Of a stretch of DNA of 64,000 nt, positions 1-7,708 are shown in pieces. Under the pieces are notes generated by a model that saw only the letters and a program-made list of their open reading frames with translations, searched no databases and was not told the origin of the DNA. Position 1 is the first letter of the stretch; each line of letters opens with the position of its first letter. Origin of the DNA: Luteolibacter ambystomatis (GTDB lineage: Bacteria; Verrucomicrobiota; Verrucomicrobiia; Verrucomicrobiales; Akkermansiaceae); assembly GCF_018137965.1 (NCBI RefSeq), contig NZ_CP073100.1:2863754-2927753 (forward strand), given 5' to 3'. Both the position numbers and the translations under genes were made by a program.

Positions 1-1093
1 CACGCATGTAGCCCTTGTTCCATGCCTTGCTGCCGATCATGAGGGATTGGAGAATCTCGCGGCTCGCTCTCGATAATCCGGAGAAATCCGGTTCCTCCAC
101 CAGCACGGGATTGGCGGCCCACTCCGTACAGGTCACGGTCTTCAAACTGGCGACCGCCTTGTCGAAACAAGAGGCGTAGGCCTGTGCCAGTTCCACCGCA
201 TCGGAAGGGCGTTCCGGTTTGCTTTCATCCAGAATCATCGGCAGCAGGATGCAGCGCAGCACCGTCTGGCTTTCTCCGCGCATCACATCCGCGAAATCTC
301 CGGGAGAGTAGCGGTAGCGCGCGAGCACCGCCTTCCAACGGGGCAGATCAGCATCCCGCCCCAAGGCTGGCAGGAGATGCTGGAAGGCATAGCGTTCGAT
401 CTCCAGATCCAGCAGGATGCGCACGGTCTCCCCCAGCAGGTTCGGAGTCTCCACGTCATGGAAATGGTTCGCCAGGTTTCCGGCGAGTTGCACGTAGCGG
501 AGGGTCGTTTCCTCATCTCCGTTCTCGGCAGCGAGGCGCGCTTTCATCAACAGGATCGTGGAGGAACATCTCGCGGCGCGTGCCGAGATGAAGCCGCTGA
601 AATCATGCGGCATGCCTGCGGACGAACGCTGCTTGAGGGCGGCGATCCGTTCCACGCGCTCCACCAGAGCAGCATTTGCAGAGAATTGGCGGTGTGCCTC
701 CACGGCATTCCATGGTCCGGGCTCCATCAGATACGCGCGGAACTCCGTGCTGCCCGGAAAACCGGGGCCGGGGCAGTCTCCTCCACCAAGGAAGTGCATC
801 TGGAGATAGCCGTTTTCCTCATCCGGCACGGGATGGAACTCCACGCTCAACGCCGGAAACTCCGTCTCCAGCCTCTGCATCGTCTGCTCCACCGGTTCCC
901 GCAGCCGCTTCCGGGCCTCCGCCGTAGGAAAGCCTTGGAGAAAATCCGCCTTCAGAGCGGCGAAAAACTGGCCTCGGGCCACCACGTGAACACCCGCGTT
1001 GTTCGCCTTGTTCCAACTCCATCCCATCGCGCCACCCGCCCCCAACAGGAGGATCATGCAGGCTGCAAATGATTTGGATGGCCGGTATTTCAC
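1..1093 (-). CDS. Exported protein of unknown function, 3' end outside window
   Basis: The reading frame is open for 364 codons from a GTG at 1093 down to the window edge, so the C-terminus is missing. The first residues (basic VKYRPSK, then a hydrophobic ACMILLLGAGGAMG stretch) look like a signal peptide. This supports the GTG start over the internal ATG at 1057. The remainder appears soluble and largely helical, with many Glu, Arg and Leu residues, for example QTMQRLETEF and ETVRILLDLEIERYAF. I recognise no catalytic motif or family. It is transcribed away from the neighbouring repeat-protein gene, with about 240 bp between them. The plus-strand frames over this region are antisense shadows. 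The coding call is firm; the function is unknown. Confidence 0.75.
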   Translation of the reverse strand, partial: MKYRPSKSFAACMILLLGAGGAMGWSWNKANNAGVHVVARGQFFAALKADFLQGFPTAEARKRLREPVEQTMQRLETEFPALSVEFHPVPDEENGYLQMHFLGGGDCPGPGFPGSTEFRAYLMEPGPWNAVEAHRQFSANAALVERVERIAALKQRSSAGMPHDFSGFISARAARCSSTILLMKARLAAENGDEETTLRYVQLAGNLANHFHDVETPNLLGETVRILLDLEIERYAFQHLLPALGRDADLPRWKAVLARYRYSPGDFADVMRGESQTVLRCILLPMILDESKPERPSDAVELAQAYASCFDKAVASLKTVTCTEWAANPVLVEEPDFSGLSRASREILQSLMIGSKAWNKGYMR

Positions 1094-1266
1094 GCGGACC
1101 GGACTATCAGAACAGCGGGAAAATACAAGCACCGAGGTGTTAGAGAGGGTACGTAATCCCGTTATATACAGCAGCTTGAAAATCCCGGCACGCTCCAACA
1201 AGCGGCTGCGGATCAGAGCGAATCTTCCCCGCCCGAAACCCCACGACTCCGGCTGCAAGACGCAAG

Positions 1267-1302
1267 CCGCCCCGTTCCATCCGGGCAGACGAAACGGGGC
1301 GG
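1267..1302 (-). terminator. Stem-loop downstream of the giant repeat protein
   Basis: Perfect 10-bp arms CCGCCCCGTT (1267-1276) and AACGGGGCGG (1293-1302) enclose a 16-nt loop, about 30 bp past the stop of the gene ending at 1331. No clear U-tract follows on the minus strand, so this may be a weak terminator or an mRNA 3'-end stabiliser. Confidence 0.5.
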
Positions 1303-1330
1303 TGGAGATTGCAGCTCGGTCAACCAGACA

Positions 1331-4300
1331 TTATGGCACCGTGACGCGGAGGCGGGCGAAGCGCTTCCCGCTGCCGGTGGGCACCACGTATTCGATCGAG
1401 GTGCCCAGATCCGTCACGCCGGTGCTGGTCGTGGTCCAGATCGAGAGGTCGGTGGAGGTTTCCACCACCCAGGTCGCGTTCGCGGAGGGATCCTTCGGCC
1501 AGGTGACCTTGCCGCTGACAATCTGCGGATTGGCGGTGAAAGAGGAACCGGTCTGGCCCATCAGATATTCCACGCCGTTGCGCACGCCATCACCATCAAA
1601 GTCGAGGTTCGCCGCCTGTCCGCCGGCATTGACAGCAGCCCAGCCGGTGTAGCCGCCCTGGGAGGTGACATTGAGGATGCCATTGCCGGTGATCGAAGCG
1701 ATCTTGAAGGTGGCGCTGGAGGTCAGGGAACCATAGGTACCCACCGGCTGCGCGACGCCATTGATGTAAAGCGAGCGCACGCTATCAGTCAGCGCGTGGT
1801 TCAGGTTCAGCACCGCACCGGTGGCGAGGCGGACATCCGCACCATCCGCCAGGGTGGCGGTGCTGATGGAGAGCGTGCCGGTGGTGACGGAGGTGTCCCC
1901 GGTGTAGCTCAGCGCGCCGCTGAGGGTGGTGGTGCCGGTGCCGGACTGGGTCACTCCGCCGCTGCCGCTGATGGCATTCGGGAAGGTGAAGGTGGCGGTG
2001 CGGGCGAGGGTGAGGTTGGCATTGTTCACCACCGCACCCGCGCCGAGCGCGCCCGCAGAGCCACCGACCTGGAGGATGCCACCGCTGATGGTGGTGCCGC
2101 CGGAGTAGGTATTGGCCGCGGTGACGGTGAAGGTGCCCGCGCCGGACTTCACCAGCGAGATGGCGCTGGTGCCGTTGACCACGGTGCCGTCATAGGTGTT
2201 GGAACCGGTGTTGCTCACCGTGAGGACGGACGCGGAAGCTCCGTTGTTGGTCACGGTGGCGGCATTGGCGCTCTTCTGCAGACCTGCGAGCGTCTGATTG
2301 AAGCCGTTCAGGTCGAGCGTGCCCGCGGCGGAAATCCCGATGCTGGGCGTGGCGTTGGTGGCCATGCCATTGGTCGCGCCGATCTTGGTGAGGCCGGTGA
2401 TCTGGTAGCTGGTGTAGCTGCCGCCGCCGGAGAGGACAACATTGCCCACACGCTGCACGATCGCAGCGGAGGCCGAGGTGATCGATCCGGTGATGGTCAG
2501 CGTGGAAGTGGCGTCCGTGAACAGGTGGCCGCCGCCGCTCACGCCGGAGGTCACCGTGATGGGACCACTGAGGGTGGCGGTGGCGCTGGTGGCGGCGAGC
2601 TCGATGACGCCGCGACCAGTGGCACCGACGTTCGTGCCGAGCGTGATGGCGTTCGCCAGGTTCAGTCCGTTCGCCACCACGAGGCGGCCGGTGGTGGCCG
2701 CACCGGTCACGGTGACCGGGCCGGTGCCAAGGGCCGAACCGTTGTTGACGTTGATGATCGAGTTCGTGACCGTGGTGCCGCCGGTATAGGTGTTCGCGGC
2801 GGAGACGGTGAAGGTGCCGCCGGTGGTGGCGGAGGAGAAGGTGCCGCCGTATTCCAACACGCGCGCGCCGCCGGTCTCACCGATCACCCCGCTGAGGGTG
2901 CCACTGGAGCCATACGCGGTAAGTCGGGCGTCCGCGGTAAGCGTGAGCGCGCCGGAGAGCGTGTTGCCGTTGAAGCGGATCGCACCGAGATTGCCGGTGG
3001 GTTCCACGTAGCCGGTGCCCGCGATGCTGATGGGATAGGTGTAGGTGCCGCCCGCGACCAGGTAGGCCTGGCCGGTGGCGGCGATGGTCACGGATCCGGT
3101 ACCGAAGGCGGTGACGTTGTTCGCGCTGAGACGGCCGGCATTGATGAAGGTGCCGCCGTCATAGGTGTTCGCCGTATTGAACTGCAGGGCCCCCGCCGCA
3201 CCGGTCTTGGTCACCGAGTAGGAGTTCGCCCCGTCCGTGATCACCCCGCTGATGACCTGGGTGCTGGTGGTGGTGCTGAGCACATTGAACGTGGCATTTC
3301 CGGTCAGCGTGCCCGCGCCGGAGAGCGTGAGGGCACCGGTGTCCGTGGCATCGCCCAGGTTCACCGTGGCGGTGTGGGTCCAGGGATTCGCGATGGTGCG
3401 GGCGGTGGCGCTGTCGCTGGACAGCGTGCCGCCATTGAAGCTGATGGAGCCGGTGCCGAGGGCGGCATTCGCGCCCGCCTTGATGCGGCCGGCATTGAGC
3501 TGAGTGCCACCGGTGAAGGTGTTCGCGGTGGAGATGGTGGCCGCGCCGGTGCCATTCTTCACCAGCGAGGTGCCGCCACCGATCGCGCCCGCACCGGTGA
3601 GGGTGTAGGCGTTGGTGCTGTTGTTGAAGGTCAGCGTGCCTGGATTCGCGGCGACCGCGAGGGTCGGGTTGAAGTTGGTGGCCGTGTCATCGAAGGTCAC
3701 GCTGTCCAGCCAGTAGAAGCTGTCCACCACCGGTCCGGGGCTGGTGAAGTTCGCCGTGGTGCCCACGTCCCATACCGCGGAGCTCGCGCCGGTCCATGTG
3801 AGGGTGCGGGAAGGCACTTGGAGGGTGACGGTGGTGGGGTCCGTGGTGGTATCGAAGACCGCGGAACGGTAGTTGGTGGCATTGGCGAGCGCGAAGTTCG
3901 CGGGCAGCGCGGTGGTGCCGCCGTGCTTGATGACGGCGAAGGTGCCTCCGGCGGCCGGCACCGTGCTGAAGGACACCGTGGCGGTGTTGTTCACCGTCAG
4001 CAGGCCGGTGGCGGTGAGCGCCTGGGTGGTATTCGGATTGAACACGAGGTTCGAACCGGTGGAGCCCGCTCCGAGCGTGACATTGCCCGCCAGCGTGCCC
4101 TCGCCGCCGAGCGTGCCGGTGGTGGTGGTCGTGGAGACATTGACGTCACCGCCGAGGGAGCCGGAGAGATTGAACGTGCCCTGGCTGACCGTGACCGGCC
4201 CGTTGAACGCGGAACCGTTTCCGGAATAGTTGACGGTGCCGTTGAAGTTCGCGCTGGAGCTGGCGTTGATCTCCAAGGCGGAGCTGCCGAACAACGCGCC

Positions 4301-7300
4301 GGTCATCGTGCCGGTGTTGGACGTGTAGGCGACGATCCGCGAGGCGGAGTTCACCGCCACGGAACCGCTGATGACGGAGTTCGCATCAAAGCGGATGGCG
4401 CCGAGGTTGCCCGCGCTTTCCAGCCAGCCGTTGCCGTTGATCGTGAAGTTGTTCGCGAAGGTGCCGCCCGTGAGGTAGGTTTGGCCGCCGGACTGGATCT
4501 CCACCGCAGCGGTGCCGAAGCGGGTGCCCGCGGCATTGGTCGCCTGAACGCGGGCACCGTTCTCGGCAACGACCGTGCCGCTGACGGTGTTCGCGCCGCT
4601 GAGGGTGTAGCTGGACTGGCCGGAGGTGCCGGTGCCCTTGAAGGCGAGCGTGCCCGCGCCGGAGAAGACGTTGGAGACGGTCGACGAGTCATTGCGGAAA
4701 TGGCGCAGGGTCGCACCGGTATTGATCGTGGCCGTGCCGGGCAGTACCCCCGCCGCCGCACCCGTGCCGACCTGGAGCGTGCCGGTATCCACGACGGTGG
4801 CACCGTGCGCCGGGCTGCCGGAGAACGTCAGCGTGTCCGTGCCGCTCTTGGTGAGCTGGAAGGCTCCGGAAACCGCACCGCTGATGATGACCGGGGCGTT
4901 CACGTTGAACTGGGTGGCCGCGGTGAGGGTCTGGGCACCGGACAGTGTGAGCGGGCCGGGGGCGCTGATGTCACCGAAGGTGGGCGAGGTGGTGGTGTAG
5001 GTCACCGCATTCCCCACCGTGACCGCCGGGGTGCTGGCGGCGGTGAGGGTGCCGGAGGTGTAGGTGAGCGTGCCCGTGCCGAGCGCACCGGCCGCGCCGA
5101 CGCGCAGGACGCCGCCATTCAGCAGGGTGCCGCCGGTGTAGGCATTCGCCGTGGACAGGGTGATGGAGCCGGAGCCGTTCTTCGTCACCGCGGCGGTGCC
5201 GCTGATCGCAGCACCGGTGAAGCCGTAGTCGATCGCGTTGTTCGAGAAGGCGACGGAACCGGGGAACACCGGCGCGCTGATCGTGACGACCTGGCTGCTG
5301 ACGCCGTTGTCATCGAAGATGGCCTGGTCCCCGGTGTAGAACGCGCTGATGTTCGCGCCGTCATACCAGTTTCCGGAGGCGGCGGTATTCCAGAGGCCGT
5401 CCGCGGAGGTATTGGTCCAGATCACGGAAACCGGCGAGGAGACGTCCAGGGTGATGGCGTCATTGGTGCCGCTGCCCATGTGGATGACACTGCCGCGGTA
5501 GTTGGAGTGCAGGTTCGTCGCGGACCCGGAGAGGGTGCCGGTGTATTTGAGGATGGTGTAGGTGCCTGTGGCCGGCGGCGTGGCGAAGGCGATTTCGCTG
5601 GTGCCGTTGAGCGTGAGGTTCGTCGCGGTGTAGGCGGTGGTCGGAGAGGCGTTGTTGCCGTAGAGCGTGGCTCCGGTGGTGGCCCCCACGGTCAGCGGAC
5701 CGGCGGTGGTGGCATCGCCCGCGAACTTCGCGCCATCCGCCACGGTGACGGTACCGGTGTAGGTCGGGGAGTTTCCATTCAGCGTGACCAGGCCGGTGCC
5801 CGCCACCTTCACAGCGCCGGAGCCCGCGAGACCGCCCGCGATGCCGCTGGCCGCTCCGGCGGTGCTGAACAACACATCACCGGCGCTGACGGTGAGCAGA
5901 CCGGTGAACGTATTGGCACCGCTGAGTTGAAGGGTACCGACGCCGGTCTTGGTGAAGCCATTGGCACCGGAGATGACGCCACTGACATTCGTGTCCACTC
6001 CGGTGCCCGCCACGGCGTCCGCCACATCGAAGGTGACGCCCGTGTTGGAAAGCTGGACGCGGGCGGAGACGGTGGAAAGCGCGGTGCCGCCGAAGGTCCA
6101 GGTGGTGGAAGTGTAAGGCACGAAGGCGGAGGTGCCGCCGGTGCTGTTCAAGGAAAGCGTGCCGCCATTGACGGTGAGCCCCGCGCGCGGCTCGAAGAGC
6201 ACGGCATTGCCGGAGCGGTTGTTCAGCATCAGGTTTGCACCGCCGCCGACCGTGACAGCCGCGGTGGTGGAGAGCGTGCCGCTGGTGAAGCCCAGTGCGG
6301 AACCACCGGTCCATGCACCTTGGATCACCGTTGCAGCCTCGTCACCGATGACCGCATTCGAACCCGCGCCGGTGAGGGTCAGCGTGCCGGTGCCCCAACC
6401 CGTCGCATGGCCGAAAACGACATAGCCGCTGGCAGTGGAGGTGCCGATGGTGACATTGCCGGAGTAGCCGGAGGCGCTGCCTTTCAACACCAGGTAGCGG
6501 TCGTTGGAATTCGCGCGGGCGAGGGTGACAGAACCCGCGCCGGTGATCGCACCATCCAGCGTGAAGTTCTGGCTGAAACCGCCGGAGCCCTGGGAAATCG
6601 TATTCGTCGTCGCACCGGCATCCAGTTGGATCGCGGTGCCGCTGGGGATGCGCTGGAACTGGCCGCCGTTGGTCGAGCCGCCGGTCAGGGTGCCGCCCAC
6701 CAAGTTGATCTTCGTCCCGAGCGTCCAGTCTCTGACCGAAGTATAGGCGGCCGACTGGTTCTGCTGGAGACTCAGGGTGGCGGTGGTGTCCACCTTCACG
6801 ATGCCGCCCGCACCGGTGAACAGGCTGGCCGTGGCAGCCGCCGTATCGTAGCGCAGGGTGCCTGCGACCACTTCCAGCGTGGTATTGGCGGAGGTGATCT
6901 GGCCGCCCGTATTGCTGAAGGTCCAACTGCCCGTGCCGGTCTTGAGGACCGTGGTGGACGCGGCGGAAAGGTCCATGTTCCAGGTGAGCGTCTTGCCCGA
7001 GGCGACATCCACGGTGGGGGTCGTACCGACGAAGGAGCCGACGGCGTCCACGGTGGCCAGCGTGTAGCTGTTGGACGCGGTGATCTTGTTCAGCGCGTAG
7101 GATGTCGCCGCGGTGGCGGTCATCGTCGCCCCGTCCGCACCGGCGAGTACCAGATTGGCCGTAGCATCGGCCTGCGGGCCGGCGGTGTAGGTGGAAAGGG
7201 CTCCGGCTGCGGAACCATTGCGCCACTGGTTGCCAGCGGGGGTCCAGGTACCGGTGCCACCGGTGGTGGCGGAGCCATCGCCATCAGCATCCCAATACCA

Positions 7301-7387
7301 ACTGGTGGCGCTGGCAGTGTGGGAGGAAGCGAAAACGAGGGAGACAACGAACAGACCCGGCAGCAGCCGGGAGAAACGGGGTTTCAT
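1331..7387 (-). CDS. Giant secreted autotransporter-associated beta-strand repeat protein (P1)
   Basis: This 2018-residue protein has a signal peptide (MKPRFSRLLPGLFVVSLVFA, ending near TASA). The bulk is Gly/Thr/Ser/Asn-rich beta-helical sequence built from autotransporter-associated (PATR-type) repeats such as ANTFTGGTQLNAGRI or ANTYSGGTTISGGIL, each followed by an ALGTG motif. A larger unit occurs twice. It runs from a stretch like GTYTILKYTG, through a Tyr-Arg-Ser element and a Trp motif (near residues 655 and 1197), to a GDxxxFDD element and then PATR repeats. There is no C-terminal beta-barrel. The last ~110 residues form a separate module with DFDGDGVRNGVEYLMG, then STDLSIWTT, ending in KRFARLRVTVP. 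This is probably a cell-surface or extracellular structural or adhesive protein. The secretion route is unknown. The long plus-strand frame opposite it is a codon-bias shadow. Confidence 0.9.
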   Translation of the reverse strand: MKPRFSRLLPGLFVVSLVFASSHTASATSWYWDADGDGSATTGGTGTWTPAGNQWRNGSAAGALSTYTAGPQADATANLVLAGADGATMTATAATSYALNKITASNSYTLATVDAVGSFVGTTPTVDVASGKTLTWNMDLSAASTTVLKTGTGSWTFSNTGGQITSANTTLEVVAGTLRYDTAAATASLFTGAGGIVKVDTTATLSLQQNQSAAYTSVRDWTLGTKINLVGGTLTGGSTNGGQFQRIPSGTAIQLDAGATTNTISQGSGGFSQNFTLDGAITGAGSVTLARANSNDRYLVLKGSASGYSGNVTIGTSTASGYVVFGHATGWGTGTLTLTGAGSNAVIGDEAATVIQGAWTGGSALGFTSGTLSTTAAVTVGGGANLMLNNRSGNAVLFEPRAGLTVNGGTLSLNSTGGTSAFVPYTSTTWTFGGTALSTVSARVQLSNTGVTFDVADAVAGTGVDTNVSGVISGANGFTKTGVGTLQLSGANTFTGLLTVSAGDVLFSTAGAASGIAGGLAGSGAVKVAGTGLVTLNGNSPTYTGTVTVADGAKFAGDATTAGPLTVGATTGATLYGNNASPTTAYTATNLTLNGTSEIAFATPPATGTYTILKYTGTLSGSATNLHSNYRGSVIHMGSGTNDAITLDVSSPVSVIWTNTSADGLWNTAASGNWYDGANISAFYTGDQAIFDDNGVSSQVVTISAPVFPGSVAFSNNAIDYGFTGAAISGTAAVTKNGSGSITLSTANAYTGGTLLNGGVLRVGAAGALGTGTLTYTSGTLTAASTPAVTVGNAVTYTTTSPTFGDISAPGPLTLSGAQTLTAATQFNVNAPVIISGAVSGAFQLTKSGTDTLTFSGSPAHGATVVDTGTLQVGTGAAAGVLPGTATINTGATLRHFRNDSSTVSNVFSGAGTLAFKGTGTSGQSSYTLSGANTVSGTVVAENGARVQATNAAGTRFGTAAVEIQSGGQTYLTGGTFANNFTINGNGWLESAGNLGAIRFDANSVISGSVAVNSASRIVAYTSNTGTMTGALFGSSALEINASSSANFNGTVNYSGNGSAFNGPVTVSQGTFNLSGSLGGDVNVSTTTTTGTLGGEGTLAGNVTLGAGSTGSNLVFNPNTTQALTATGLLTVNNTATVSFSTVPAAGGTFAVIKHGGTTALPANFALANATNYRSAVFDTTTDPTTVTLQVPSRTLTWTGASSAVWDVGTTANFTSPGPVVDSFYWLDSVTFDDTATNFNPTLAVAANPGTLTFNNSTNAYTLTGAGAIGGGTSLVKNGTGAATISTANTFTGGTQLNAGRIKAGANAALGTGSISFNGGTLSSDSATARTIANPWTHTATVNLGDATDTGALTLSGAGTLTGNATFNVLSTTTSTQVISGVITDGANSYSVTKTGAAGALQFNTANTYDGGTFINAGRLSANNVTAFGTGSVTIAATGQAYLVAGGTYTYPISIAGTGYVEPTGNLGAIRFNGNTLSGALTLTADARLTAYGSSGTLSGVIGETGGARVLEYGGTFSSATTGGTFTVSAANTYTGGTTVTNSIINVNNGSALGTGPVTVTGAATTGRLVVANGLNLANAITLGTNVGATGRGVIELAATSATATLSGPITVTSGVSGGGHLFTDATSTLTITGSITSASAAIVQRVGNVVLSGGGSYTSYQITGLTKIGATNGMATNATPSIGISAAGTLDLNGFNQTLAGLQKSANAATVTNNGASASVLTVSNTGSNTYDGTVVNGTSAISLVKSGAGTFTVTAANTYSGGTTISGGILQVGGSAGALGAGAVVNNANLTLARTATFTFPNAISGSGGVTQSGTGTTTLSGALSYTGDTSVTTGTLSISTATLADGADVRLATGAVLNLNHALTDSVRSLYINGVAQPVGTYGSLTSSATFKIASITGNGILNVTSQGGYTGWAAVNAGGQAANLDFDGDGVRNGVEYLMGQTGSSFTANPQIVSGKVTWPKDPSANATWVVETSTDLSIWTTTSTGVTDLGTSIEYVVPTGSGKRFARLRVTVP

Positions 7388-7474
7388 GGGTTACAATACA
7401 GGTAAGTTGGATGCAAATGGATCGCCTAAGTCATTTGCATAGAACTTTAGTGCATGCAACGTGTAATTTACGTC

Positions 7475-7497
7475 GTGGATATTTATAGAATATCCAC
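7475..7497 (-). promoter_or_regulatory. Perfect dyad upstream of P1
   Basis: Arms GTGGATATT and AATATCCAC (9 bp, perfect) flank TATAG, 88 bp before the P1 start, in an AT-rich stretch between 7390 and 7560 that presumably holds the promoter. It could be an operator or a leader hairpin. The rest of the 321-bp gap (7388-7708) holds only the terminator of the next gene. Confidence 0.35.
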
Positions 7498-7645
7498 CAT
7501 AAATACATTGTGCATTCTCATGACGCGAACCAAGGGGTCATTTTCGGCCTGACACCAGAAAATCCCAACAGAAAACCGTTCATTATTCCTGACTAACAAT
7601 CAGGGGCAGATACCGGGAGCCGCCTTCCCTGGAGCGTGGGTGGGC

Positions 7646-7683
7646 CAAAAGAAACCGCCGCCCCGATGGCCGGGACGGCGGTT
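7646..7683 (-). terminator. Rho-independent terminator of the autotransporter gene
   Basis: The stem pairs 7653-7665 with 7671-7683 (13 bp, one mismatch; AACCGCCG core) around a 5-nt loop. On the minus strand it is followed by TTTCTTTT. It lies 26 bp past the stop at 7709 and so separates the autotransporter from P1. Confidence 0.8.
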
Positions 7684-7708
7684 CGAGTCATGATTCCGGG
7701 AAGGCGGA

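Noticed and set aside
1796-7405. 1869-codon open frame on the plus strand
   Set aside because: It is exactly antisense to P1 and has the Gly/Arg/Ala-rich composition of a codon-bias shadow. P1 has a signal peptide and repeat structure.
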